Assembly: GCA_039679375.1 (NCBI GenBank)
Contig: JBDKVA010000168.1
Location: 1-37,978 of the forward strand
Origin: JBDKVA01 sp039679375
GTDB taxonomy: Bacteria; Bacillota; Clostridia; Acetivibrionales; DTU013
Reading direction: 5' to 3'
DNA length: 37,978 bases
Part shown: piece by piece, positions 1 to 7,842 of the stretch
Numbering within the stretch: position 1 is the stretch's first letter
Layout of the letters: each line of letters begins with the position of its first letter
Notes under the pieces: model-generated
What the model saw: only the letters and a program-made list of their open reading frames with translations
Database searches by the model: none
What the model was told of the DNA's origin: nothing
Position numbers and translations under genes: made by a program

Positions 1-180
1 GTTGTGTTTCCGGCTGCGAAGTCCTTCCACTTAGTACTCATTCAATGGTGTAGACCGCAATTCCCGGGATGCATGGGCGAGCAGCATACGCAGTATGCGA
101 CCAGCCCGTGGGACAGGACTGCTAACCTTAAGCTATAATTATTTGAAAGAATGCGCTAAGTCCGTGCTTGGAAACACAAC
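1..180 (+). ncRNA. candidate structured RNA (6S-like or another class)
   Basis: The segment can fold into one long rod. Bases 1-11 pair perfectly with 170-180, 20-25 with 115-120, 72-78 with 104-110 (one G-U), and 84-89 with 93-98 around a three-base loop. A closing stem, a large open middle and an apical hairpin over about 180 nt fit 6S RNA, the RNA polymerase-binding regulator. The open regions are asymmetric, however, so another ncRNA class such as the clostridial raiA motif is possible. No convincing reading frame with a ribosome binding site covers it. The strand is assumed to be plus; the 5' end and promoter would lie outside the window. Structure is read from the sequence; identity is inference. 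Confidence 0.4.
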
Positions 181-244
181 CAGAATAAATAGCACTGACG
201 ATCCTACCCTGGCAACCTCACGCATTATTATTAGAAGACAAGGG

Positions 245-312
245 AAGACAAGGGGACGGTTCTATTGTCTGTCTGCTCCATGAGACAGACAATAGAACCG
301 TCCCCTTGTCTT
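245..312. repeat. REP-like perfect 30-bp inverted repeat
   Basis: Two perfect 30-bp arms (245-274 and 283-312) flank an 8-base loop. The arms carry GGGGACGGTTCT, a motif seen in dispersed palindromic elements of many Firmicutes genomes that are often mobilised in trans by REP-associated (Y1) transposases. No transposase is adjacent. Lack of a T-tract makes it a poor rho-independent terminator, although as RNA it would form a very stable hairpin. Confidence 0.75.
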
Positions 313-418
313 TTGCACTGTGGCGGGCGACCAGTGGCTGTCCCTACTCTTTGTGCTGCGCATTCTTCCCATGTTGCGCATCACTTCGTATTATACAGTC
401 ACACATCTAAATACAGAA
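313..418. other. gene-free spacer with a GGGCGACCAGTGG motif
   Basis: No supported gene. Near 327-339 the sequence GGGCGACCAGTGG resembles the palindrome at 26822-26836, suggesting two degenerate copies of the same dispersed element. No terminator was seen for the aroD transcript that enters from the right. Confidence 0.35.
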
Positions 419-1189
419 TTATAAATCACCCGACTTATGAAGGGTATGCAGAATGGATGATAGCCTTTCAACCGGGATTTGCCCCGGCGCCGAAGCCTGG
501 CCGGCTGTTCCGAAGGTCATGCTTGAACCGAAGAACTCACCTGCCAGCCTGCTTATCGCACCCTTTGATGACATGGAAATAGTCACAAGCGGCCTTTTAG
601 CGTATTTCACATACATTTCATTTGTGGCAGACAGAAGCGTTAATACGTCCTCCGCAGAATTTGGCATCACGGCAATCTTAAGTATGTCCGCATCCATATC
701 CTGCATTTTTCTCAAGCGGCGCACCAGCTCCTCCTTAGCCGGAGTCCCTGAAAAATCATGGCTGGAAGCAATCACATAACCACCGGCTTCGTGTATATTG
801 CAAATGCATTCACGAACCGTTTCATCTCCGGAGAATAGCTCTACATCCATTATATCTACCGCGCCGCTTTGGGCGACAGCTTTGTTCAGAGCGATGTAAC
901 CGGCCGTGGAAATGTCCTTTTCTCCCCCTTCCGCTTTTGTGCGTAAGGTAAACAGCAGCGGCATATCCGGCAATACAGCTCTTAGCGACCTTGCCGTAGC
1001 CAATACCTTGTCCGTGTCAAAAACGTCCTGATAAAAGTCGGCTCTCCATTCAACCGCATCGACTGGCATATCTTCCAGGACGATTGCTTTTTCGAGGATC
1101 GAATCGCGTGTTTGATCCACTATAGGCACTATAATCTTGGGTATCCCCTCACCTATATGTACATTCCTTATTGTAACGACCTGGGTCAT
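419..1189 (-). CDS. aroD: type I 3-dehydroquinate dehydratase
   Basis: Converts 3-dehydroquinate to 3-dehydroshikimate through a Schiff base, the third step of aromatic amino-acid synthesis; cytoplasmic. The 256-residue length is normal for the class I family. Residues E47 and R49 (EWR), H144 (SSHDF), K171 (LKIAVMP), R214, S233 and Q237 line up with the Salmonella enzyme's active site (His143, Lys170, Arg213, Ser232, Gln236). The ATG at 1189 follows a GGGGG ribosome binding site. It lies 124 bp downstream of aroE on the same strand and probably shares its promoter. The pairing recalls the ydiB-aroD pair of E. coli, so a role in quinate or shikimate use is also possible. Function is confident; pathway direction is inference. 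Confidence 0.95.
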   Translation of the reverse strand: MTQVVTIRNVHIGEGIPKIIVPIVDQTRDSILEKAIVLEDMPVDAVEWRADFYQDVFDTDKVLATARSLRAVLPDMPLLFTLRTKAEGGEKDISTAGYIALNKAVAQSGAVDIMDVELFSGDETVRECICNIHEAGGYVIASSHDFSGTPAKEELVRRLRKMQDMDADILKIAVMPNSAEDVLTLLSATNEMYVKYAKRPLVTISMSSKGAISRLAGEFFGSSMTFGTAGQASAPGQIPVERLSSILHTLHKSGDL

Positions 1190-1204
1190 AACACATCCCC
1201 CTGA

Positions 1205-1320
1205 TTATCCCTATTGTATTTACTCACCTTATTCAATTCCTGTTGTTTCACTTACTAACCTATTCCAATCCCTTTTGTATTTACTTATTTCATACTGTCT
1301 TTATTATATTCACTCACTTC
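1205..1320. repeat. degenerate ~30-bp tandem repeat between aroE and aroD
   Basis: About four imperfect copies of a T/C-rich unit built on TTGTATTTACTCA, each about 28-32 bp, run from roughly 1207 into the aroE stop region. Matches between copies are loose, so the repeat is old or weak. On the mRNA strand it is purine-rich and ends just ahead of the aroD ribosome binding site. Confidence 0.45.
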
Positions 1321-2174
1321 ATCATCTTTTTCACAACATCCTCCATGATGGCATACGGCTCCGGTTCCCCTGTCCACAGTTTGAACTGCATGGCGCCCTG
1401 GTTGACCAGCATGCCCAGCCCATTTATGATATGGCAGCCGATCGATTCCGCCTCACGGAGGAACCTTGTTTTAGGCGGATTGTAGGTAGCATCATAGCAT
1501 ATTTGCCCAGGATCGAGCATTTCCTTTTCTATCGGAGTTTCATCCGCACACTGGTGCATGCCTAGTCCTGTCATATTTAAGAGGACATCGGATCCGGAGA
1601 TTTTCTCAAGATAGCTTCCCCTGTCAGCCGCCCTGACTGATTCGGCGACCAGTCCGATCCTCGAATTGATTTCATTGGCCAGCGTCTCGCAGCTTATGCC
1701 GGAATTCGATGAAATATATATTTTCTTTACGCCTCTGTTTGCCAGCGCAAAGCAGCATGCCCTTGCCGTGCCTCCGGCGCCGAAGCAGAATATGGTTGCA
1801 TCCTTTAGTTTAATATTCGATTCATTCAGAAGCGACCTGACAAATCCGTCGCCATCCGTATTGTATCCCTTTAAAAAGCCATCGTTGTTCACAACAGTGT
1901 TGCAGGAGCCCATCATCCCTGCAAGCTCGTCCATTTCATCCAGATATCGCATGATGTCAATCTTATGCGGTCTTGTCACGCCAAAGCCGCGAAAATTCAG
2001 GTATTTCAATCCGTTCACGACATCCCCGAGGTGCTCGCTGCCCACTTCAACCGGCAAATAGCAATAATCAAGTCCCAAAACATTGAACGTATCATTATGC
2101 ATACGGGAAGAAATAGAATGCCCGATAGGAGTCCCCAGCAAACCGATCAACCTGGTATCTACAGTTATTTCCAT
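1314..2174 (-). CDS. aroE: shikimate (or quinate/shikimate) dehydrogenase
   Basis: Reduces 3-dehydroshikimate to shikimate, or runs in reverse on shikimate or quinate, with NAD(P). The 286-residue protein has the AroE layout. S20 and S22 (GHSIS) bind substrate, K71 (PHK) and D107 (NTDG) are the catalytic pair, GAGGTA at 132-137 is the Rossmann loop, and Q249 (NQGA) closes the site. The usual NVTxPxK motif reads GVTRPHK, so the conserved Asn is replaced by Gly; this and the partner aroD make a YdiB-like assignment possible. It is first of two genes behind the promoter at 2226-2254. The ATG start is preceded by AGGGG about 11 bases upstream. Confidence 0.93.
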   Translation of the reverse strand: MEITVDTRLIGLLGTPIGHSISSRMHNDTFNVLGLDYCYLPVEVGSEHLGDVVNGLKYLNFRGFGVTRPHKIDIMRYLDEMDELAGMMGSCNTVVNNDGFLKGYNTDGDGFVRSLLNESNIKLKDATIFCFGAGGTARACCFALANRGVKKIYISSNSGISCETLANEINSRIGLVAESVRAADRGSYLEKISGSDVLLNMTGLGMHQCADETPIEKEMLDPGQICYDATYNPPKTRFLREAESIGCHIINGLGMLVNQGAMQFKLWTGEPEPYAIMEDVVKKMMK

Positions 2175-2225
2175 CCTTATGCCATCCCCTCTGCGGCAGA
2201 ACTTCCCTGCCTTTTGCTTTATTAG

Positions 2226-2254
2226 AATATACCCTACATTGTATCAATTATCAA
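2226..2254 (-). promoter_or_regulatory. sigma-A-type promoter for aroE-aroD
   Basis: Reading on the minus strand, TTGATA (2254-2249) and TATATT (2231-2226) are separated by exactly 17 bp. Transcription would begin near 2219, giving a leader of about 45 nt before aroE. Confidence 0.6.
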
Positions 2255-2394
2255 TAAATATTTAACAACATATTAGCGGTTAGGTCGGTAATTCTCATGT
2301 TAATTGGTAATAACTTTAACTTTGATAGGATTGATATGGGCTTAGGTCAGCCTGGTATTTTTGATACGCTGCTGTCTGTTTAATTGAAGTCAAG

Positions 2395-3465
2395 TTATAC
2401 ATGCGAAACACATTCCCAGTCTAGTCCATCTACAGAGGTAATTATAGTCCCGTTGTTTCCCACCGCTATGAACTGTTTTCCGTCCCAGATAACCTGATTG
2501 AGGGCTTGCCTGGTGACAGGCGCTGCTACTGACCATTCAAGTCCGTCAGCAGAAGCCAGTATCAATCCTCTATGCCCAACGGCAATAAATTTATCCTTTC
2601 CCCATTCAACACTCTGAAGGCAAAGTGTATAAAAATCATCTACACTGTCGATTTGATTTATTATCTGACTTTTATCCGTCCAATCGTACCCATCCGAAGA
2701 TGCCATTATAGCCAGATGATCTCCCACAGCCGCATACTGTTTACCGCTGTAAGCCATATCGCAGAACATGCCGGTTCCCATAGAATTTGGTTCCCGGACA
2801 GTCCATTTATACAAATCTTCCGATGTCAGGATGAAATTACCCCCGCCCGAAGCAATATACTGTTTCCCATCCCAGAGAATATCCGAAAAGTAATACGGTA
2901 TTTTGTCCTCCGCATCGCTGCCTTGCGCCGGATCGGGAGTTTTTCCCTCAGTCCATACGGCGCCGTCTGCGGAAGACATTATTGTACGATTGCCTAAAGC
3001 CATAAAACACCGATCGTCCCATATCACATCACAGAAATCGGCATTCATGCCTGAATCCCGCCTGATCCAGCTGATGCCGTCCTCAGAAGACAATATGGCT
3101 CCTTCATCGCCGACAGCAACAAATTGTTCCCCACCCCACGCGATTCCTCTAAATCTTACATTGGCGCCAGACTGCCTGTCCGTCCATTTTATGCTGTCGG
3201 TTGATGTAAATATCTTTCCTGCAGAGTCTACTGCAACATACATATTGCTGCCGTTATATGCTATACCCGTTAAGTCATTTTTCATTGCGCCGGATGGCTC
3301 TGTATCAGGGGTGATCTCATTCTCATTAAAATCAAGTTTCCGTAAGAGGTCCTTTTCATCTCCGGTGTAATTAGCAATTGAGTCTTTCAGCCAAATGGCA
3401 GAAGCGATTAGTGAGATCAGAACGGCTATGCCTGTATAAAAGACAGGTCTTTTAAGGAAATTCAC
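2395..3465 (-). CDS. membrane-anchored seven-repeat beta-propeller protein
   Basis: Function unknown. After a short basic start the protein has one hydrophobic helix (about residues 7-25), so the rest should lie outside the membrane. From about residue 70 it carries seven repeats of about 40-50 residues. Each holds a V/A-G-x-x-G core and an S-x-D-G-x-x-W tail such as SSEDGISW, SADGLEW and SVDGLDW, a variant of the BNR/Asp-box seen in sialidase-like and Ycf48-like propellers. Seven repeats fit one closed seven-bladed propeller. GTG at 3465 is chosen because AGGAGG sits at 3472-3477, 6 bases upstream; a TTG at 3504 would extend it but lacks a site. It follows the lipoprotein gene by 35 bp and is probably co-transcribed. 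Confidence 0.8.
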   Translation of the reverse strand: MNFLKRPVFYTGIAVLISLIASAIWLKDSIANYTGDEKDLLRKLDFNENEITPDTEPSGAMKNDLTGIAYNGSNMYVAVDSAGKIFTSTDSIKWTDRQSGANVRFRGIAWGGEQFVAVGDEGAILSSEDGISWIRRDSGMNADFCDVIWDDRCFMALGNRTIMSSADGAVWTEGKTPDPAQGSDAEDKIPYYFSDILWDGKQYIASGGGNFILTSEDLYKWTVREPNSMGTGMFCDMAYSGKQYAAVGDHLAIMASSDGYDWTDKSQIINQIDSVDDFYTLCLQSVEWGKDKFIAVGHRGLILASADGLEWSVAAPVTRQALNQVIWDGKQFIAVGNNGTIITSVDGLDWECVSHV

Positions 3466-3500
3466 AGTGTTCCTCCTATCATTTTGTATCTTCAGCGTTC

Positions 3501-4244
3501 TCAAGGAAATTCGACGAGCATTTTAATTTCAATAATCCTGCTGTTTTCCGCCTCAAATGTTAAGTATGAAAATTCCTCGTCAAATGCGGCTACATAAGCG
3601 CAATTATTCTCATCGTCTCTTCCATCCTTTAACATCTCAATATTCGGATATTGCTTTTTTAATTCTGATATGCTGCTTCCCGCTTTAATTCCTTTGCTTG
3701 TCACAAATTCGCCGCCTGTAGCAACAATTTCAAATATCCAGAATCCTTTTTTATCCTCTTGAGGTGAAAACAACCGCAATTTGATTCCATCATATGATAA
3801 TTCCTTTACAAATGAACCGCAGTAAGTATCGGCACCGATCCCAAGCTGTTCCGTCCCTTCGCTGTCTGGTTCGCCAAGGATACCGGATAGGTTTACAGCA
3901 TCTTCTCTATCATACAGGCTAATGCCTTCGGTGCCTTTCCATATTGTAAAATCACTTTTTTCCGCAATGTATAAAAGCTCGCTGTCAGGCTGTTTTTGAT
4001 CCAGGTCCGGAGCTTCCTTGATTTTACTGCTGTCTGCCGTTATGCTTCCCTCTGCGGGCGCAGTGCTTCCCCCTGCGGACGTTACACTTTTATCTGCGGC
4101 TGCAATGCTTTCCCCTCTGTCCGTTATGCTTTCCTCCTCGGAGAGGATGCTCGCAGCGGCTTCCGCATCATACGAAGACCTGCCGCATCCAGTCAAAGCA
4201 AGCAGCAATGCCAGCAGCAATCCGATTTTCACTCTATTTCTCAA
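3501..4244 (-). CDS. lipoprotein of unknown function with Ser/Ala-rich spacer
   Basis: The N-terminus is a type II signal peptide: basic MRNRVK, a Leu-rich core, then the lipobox LTGC, so the mature protein should be lipid-anchored outside the cell. A low-complexity spacer follows (about 30-75) made of imperfect 7-8 residue units such as ESIAAADK and GSTAPAEG. The C-terminal ~160 residues look globular but match no family I recognise. TTG at 4244 is preferred because GAGGTG ends 6 bases upstream; a GTG at 4253 overlaps that site and is the alternative. It is first in a two-gene unit with the propeller gene, so the two products may form a surface complex (inference). Confidence 0.72.
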   Translation of the reverse strand: MRNRVKIGLLLALLLALTGCGRSSYDAEAAASILSEEESITDRGESIAAADKSVTSAGGSTAPAEGSITADSSKIKEAPDLDQKQPDSELLYIAEKSDFTIWKGTEGISLYDREDAVNLSGILGEPDSEGTEQLGIGADTYCGSFVKELSYDGIKLRLFSPQEDKKGFWIFEIVATGGEFVTSKGIKAGSSISELKKQYPNIEMLKDGRDDENNCAYVAAFDEEFSYLTFEAENSRIIEIKMLVEFP

Positions 4245-4413
4245 CCACTTCACCTCTAAAGTCGAAGTTTTTATTATGTAAACAATTGTAATAACAATAT
4301 TAGGAAATTTAGGTATATTGACTGTGGGATATCTGATTTTGTTCCAGCTTTAAACCGTTGTGCCACATAAGCTGCACAGTAATAATTCATCATATATAGC
4401 ACAATGTGTGAAT

Positions 4414-4974
4414 TTAAGGCTTTTTGATACAAGGGATATAATAATCCAGTATTAAAACTTTCTGTCCATTATTCTTAGGTATTCCGAACCGTTCATCTGT
4501 ATACACTTCACATGAAAAGTAATTTTCCCGGTCAACAGCATATCCATTTTGCTTAATCCCTTCAACGGTTAGTTGATATGCGTTAGGATATATATCATAT
4601 TCTTCGCCCTCAATCCATGCCTTTGCAATTGTGCAGGCCGGCACCTCATAAAAAGCATATCCATGTGGAACAGGAGTATTTGCTTTCATAAAGAAACCTG
4701 CAAGATAAGTGAATGTCCCATCCTCTTTACAGTAATCCCGCATATACCCCTCATATGCATCTGGTGTTTCAGGCGGACAATATTCACTCATTTTTGCAAG
4801 AGTGTCAAATGTGCCGTCAGAAAAGCATTGTTGCCATAATGAAGGGATATTTTTATACTTTGATTGAAAAATAGGATTAAAGCTTTCATGCTTTGTTTTG
4901 ATCTCTTTTCCAACAATCTTGTATGGACCAAAATCTACAAATTCAATTTTTTTTAGTATTGCCATTATTATCAT
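4414..4974 (-). CDS. stand-alone GyrI-like effector-binding protein
   Basis: The sequence from MAILKKIEFVDFGPYKIVG to YYIPCIKK resembles the GyrI-like/AraC effector-binding fold, which binds small hydrophobic or cationic ligands in BmrR- and Rob-type regulators. No DNA-binding domain is present. ATG at 4974 has AAGGA 5 bases upstream; ATG at 4965 is equally plausible, and upstream in-frame ATGs overlap the preceding gene. It lies 25 bp after an AraC regulator whose own C-terminus is of the same family, suggesting a ligand-sensing pair from one operon. The ligand is unknown. Confidence 0.78.
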   Translation of the reverse strand: MIIMAILKKIEFVDFGPYKIVGKEIKTKHESFNPIFQSKYKNIPSLWQQCFSDGTFDTLAKMSEYCPPETPDAYEGYMRDYCKEDGTFTYLAGFFMKANTPVPHGYAFYEVPACTIAKAWIEGEEYDIYPNAYQLTVEGIKQNGYAVDRENYFSCEVYTDERFGIPKNNGQKVLILDYYIPCIKKP

Positions 4975-4999
4975 TCCTTTCCTTATATCACTTGTAAAA

Positions 5000-5860
5000 T
5001 TAAATTTTCTTAACAACAGGTATCCAGAGCTCATTTTGTGGATTGTGTCCTGGGGAATAATAGCACTCAATGGCCGGTAAATCTGCGAGGGAATAATTAG
5101 AAGCAGGAACCCAATCGGTATATAAACGTTTCCACGCTTTTACAATATCAGTAAGATTCGAGGCTTCAAATACTACCCACTCACTTTCTGGAAAGATTAG
5201 TTCTTCCATTTCTGCAGGGACTTCCTTTTCATACGGAACAGCCGCATAATAAGTGAAATCGTTTCTTTTACCCCAATCGCCGTCTGATAATATGCCAAGT
5301 ACACCGTTCAGCGGCTTTTTTGAATTTACATCCATCAAGCTCAGCAGCCTTTCTGCAAAGCCATTTTGTTTAATCTCATGCCAAATCTCAGGTATCGTAC
5401 TGAATGATTTATCAGTGTGCACACTATACTTGAAGCCTACTGCTGAAAATGGGCTTATTTTTTCGATTCTGTAATTCATTTCTGTCCCTCCCACAATCGA
5501 AATATGAAAAGACATGCGCGGATAAGCTTTAAGTTTTGCTCCCGGTTTACGTGCGGTTGTTGGAGCAATACCATGCATCGCATTAAATGCACGGGTAAAA
5601 GAAGAGGGAGAGTCGTACCCATATAACTGTGCAATCTCAATAACACTTTTGTTGCTTTGCTGCAGCTCAAAAGCAGCAAGTGTCAAACGTCTCCTTCTGA
5701 TATACTCGGAAAGCGGAATATCTGCAATGAATGCAAACATACGCTGAAAATGATAATTTGGACAACAAGCGGCTTTTGCAATCTGCCTATAATCAATATC
5801 ACCCGTCAGGTTATCTTCAATGTAGTTTATTGCCGCATTCACTCTTTCAAGCCAATCCAC
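5000..5860 (-). CDS. AraC-family regulator with C-terminal GyrI-like domain
   Basis: Residues 1-105 are a two-helix-turn-helix AraC/XylS DNA-binding domain placed at the N-terminus (IAKAACCPNYHFQRMF, then VIEIAQLYGYDSPSSFTRAF). Residues from about 125 to 286 form a GyrI-like effector-binding domain ending NELWIPVVKK. This order is that of Rob-like multidrug or stress regulators. The GTG start at 5860 has GGGAG 8 bases upstream. It probably controls itself and the downstream GyrI-like gene. No transporter gene is adjacent, so the target is not evident. Confidence 0.9.
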   Translation of the reverse strand: MDWLERVNAAINYIEDNLTGDIDYRQIAKAACCPNYHFQRMFAFIADIPLSEYIRRRRLTLAAFELQQSNKSVIEIAQLYGYDSPSSFTRAFNAMHGIAPTTARKPGAKLKAYPRMSFHISIVGGTEMNYRIEKISPFSAVGFKYSVHTDKSFSTIPEIWHEIKQNGFAERLLSLMDVNSKKPLNGVLGILSDGDWGKRNDFTYYAAVPYEKEVPAEMEELIFPESEWVVFEASNLTDIVKAWKRLYTDWVPASNYSLADLPAIECYYSPGHNPQNELWIPVVKKI

Positions 5861-5888
5861 TGTCTATGCTCCCTTCAATTACAGTTTA

Positions 5889-6068
5889 TCAGAGAAAACA
5901 GTCAATTTCTTTGCAATAAGCGTACAAATAATGTACAGGCCTGTATATATCATCCAGCATGCCCCTTTCACCGTATTTTTGCGGCGACATTACTGCAACC
6001 TTGTTTTTTAAATTATTCTCAATAAACGAAATGCAGTTGACTACCATTTTAGTATAATTATTCTTCAC
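5889..6068 (-). pseudogene. truncated AraC-family regulator remnant
   Basis: A GTG at 6068 preceded by AGGAG (6077-6081, spacing 8) opens a 59-codon frame. Its first 25 residues (MKNNYTKMVVNCISFIENN) look like the opening helix of an AraC-type DNA-binding domain. The helix-turn-helix that should follow is missing and the remainder matches nothing I know. The good ribosome binding site with a lost domain suggests a gene broken by deletion, perhaps by the same event that broke the neighbouring transposase. It could alternatively be a genuine small protein. Confidence 0.4.
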
Positions 6069-6119
6069 AACATCAACTCCTATGTGCTTTAAGTGTTCTT
6101 TTTTGCAGTATACCATATA

Positions 6120-6271
6120 GGACTGTCATGAGTCTTTGCCGGATATATCATCCTGTTTTGAATATGCTTCGGGATAATCTCCATGTAGATGTCATCTATA
6201 ATTGTGTAAGCAGCAATAATGAAGTCTTTAAAATATTCTACAGTACTGATACAATGATTATATTCTAGCAT
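6120..6271 (-). pseudogene. IS982-like transposase, N-terminal fragment
   Basis: From the ATG at 6271, with GGGG about 7 bases upstream, about 50 residues read like the start of IS982-family transposases: a helix containing YFKDFIIAAYTIIDDIY, then NR and a KTHDS stretch where the family has KLSDSE. After HDS the frame loses similarity and stops at 6089. The catalytic DDE domain is absent, so the element is dead. No terminal inverted repeats were identified. Confidence 0.5.
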
Positions 6272-6405
6272 ATTTTTACCCCTTTATCTTTAGTAAACCG
6301 TGAGAAGTTCCTATAGATAAGTCGGTAATATGTTCGAGAATTTTCATACTATTTTGAAAGATCAATTAGCACAACGAGTTAATTTACCTAAGGGCACTTA
6401 AATAT

Positions 6406-6439
6406 TACTTCCGATAATATTAATGTATTACCGGAAGTA
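6406..6439. promoter_or_regulatory. palindrome upstream of a lipoprotein gene
   Basis: TACTTCCG (6406-6413) is mirrored by CGGAAGTA (6432-6439). After one mismatch the match continues inward for five more bases, giving 14-bp arms around a 6-base centre. It ends 9 bases before the ribosome binding site of the following gene and has no T-tract, so an operator or a 5' UTR hairpin is more likely than a terminator. Confidence 0.45.
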
Positions 6440-6464
6440 TGTGAAATCGGAGGTATGAACCGTT

Positions 6465-7730
6465 ATGAACGATACAAAAAAGAGAAGAGCCAAAAGCGGT
6501 GCGGTTATTTTATTTATTATGATAAATATCATTTTCCTTGCAAACGGCTGCGCTCCCGAACCATCCGATACAGGCCGCAACTCTCCGGCGACGGTATCTC
6601 CCGTTTCAACGCAAACAGACGGGAGCAAGCCTGAAACCGCTACCGAAGTAAAGCCCGAGATCAATTTCAAGCTATACGCGCCCCATGACCGCATCATGTT
6701 AATACCGGCATCAGTACCCGATTATGACCAGGGTCTTGCTAACGGAGACGTATTATTTTATTTATTGTCGGATGATATGACCGGCTGGGAGCCGGCTGCA
6801 TGTACAATTACAAAAATCGGTTCCGTTACGGGACGGATGCATTATGAGGCGCAGGACTCAACAACTGATGTTTTTCAGCTGAAAATCGGCGGCTGGACCG
6901 GATATTACCAGCGTAAATCCGATTTGATGCAGGATAGTCCGGCACGCAGAATATTATTGGATGAGAACCTTGTCTGTGAGCCGCAAAGCAAGAACTATAC
7001 GGTAATGCAGATCTTCAGCGACCTGTATGCCGTAGGAGCCGACGGCACGCTGAAAATGGCCAGCAGCCGCAAAACGGGCGGCTATGATTACAATACGGCG
7101 CCTAAGGAAGGCATCGGCGATTTATATGGCTGGTCTTGGATCAGCAATCCTGTTTGCAATATAAAAGACAACCTTGTTTTTTACCTTACCGCGCGGGAGA
7201 AATTGTTTTACTCTATCTGGCAGCTTGATCTGGAAAATGGCGCGGAAAAGCGGTTCGGACAGGATATCGCCTTCCGGCTTGACGGAATTGGCAATAATCA
7301 GCTTATCGCGTCCATGGACGGCGACCATAGTAAGACTTACGGAAAACTCATTTCAACATCCGACCCGAAATCGTTCACGGAAATGGCCGATCACGGATGG
7401 TCGTCCTCGAGCGGCTGGTTATGTTTCAAAAAAAATGATGGGGATTTAAAATTTATAAATGACAATATTCAGCTGGAAATCAATGCGGAAAGAAGCTTTT
7501 ATCCCTTATTTCTGAATGATAATGTCATTTGGCTTGCAGAGGTGTCACCCTCAATTAGCAGAAGACAATACGTGAAAATTGATATGAAAAATGCTGTTTT
7601 CTCTACTATAAATGCAGGTTATCACAATTCTCTGAAGGGATGGGAGCAGTTCCTCAGCGATTTTAAATCAAATGAGCGTCCCCTCGGACAAGCATCCGAT
7701 AAAGGCGTCAGAATCGAACTCATGCAGTAA
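6465..7730 (+). CDS. lipoprotein of unknown function
   Basis: A basic N-terminus (NDTKKRRAK), a hydrophobic stretch and the lipobox LANGC near residue 29 mark an exported lipid-anchored protein of 421 residues. A Thr/Ser/Pro-rich linker follows to about residue 65. The remainder contains scattered W-containing segments such as GWSWISNP and IWQLDLENG, which may be degenerate beta-propeller blades, but I cannot assign a family. The ribosome binding site GGAGG lies 11 bases before the ATG. It stands alone between an upstream palindrome and the convergent folA gene. Confidence 0.75.
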   Translation: MNDTKKRRAKSGAVILFIMINIIFLANGCAPEPSDTGRNSPATVSPVSTQTDGSKPETATEVKPEINFKLYAPHDRIMLIPASVPDYDQGLANGDVLFYLLSDDMTGWEPAACTITKIGSVTGRMHYEAQDSTTDVFQLKIGGWTGYYQRKSDLMQDSPARRILLDENLVCEPQSKNYTVMQIFSDLYAVGADGTLKMASSRKTGGYDYNTAPKEGIGDLYGWSWISNPVCNIKDNLVFYLTAREKLFYSIWQLDLENGAEKRFGQDIAFRLDGIGNNQLIASMDGDHSKTYGKLISTSDPKSFTEMADHGWSSSSGWLCFKKNDGDLKFINDNIQLEINAERSFYPLFLNDNVIWLAEVSPSISRRQYVKIDMKNAVFSTINAGYHNSLKGWEQFLSDFKSNERPLGQASDKGVRIELMQ

Positions 7731-7842
7731 TACACTGTCATACTTGATTCCAATATTACAGGTTGTAAAGCACGTAACATAACCGGATGGCATATGCTGA
7801 AGAAGCAAAGGAATGCTTGCAGCTTTCCTCCGATTACCGGTA

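Noticed and set aside
1..180. RNase P, tmRNA or SRP RNA
   Set aside because: The hallmark strings of these RNAs (GAGGAAAGUCC, a tRNA-like end, GGAAGCAGC-type motif) are absent.
95..582. two plus-strand frames at the left edge
   Set aside because: They overlap the folded RNA, the inverted repeat and the end of aroD, and have no ribosome binding site.
1205..1320. CRISPR array
   Set aside because: Repeat copies are too degenerate, have no distinct spacers, and no cas genes are present.
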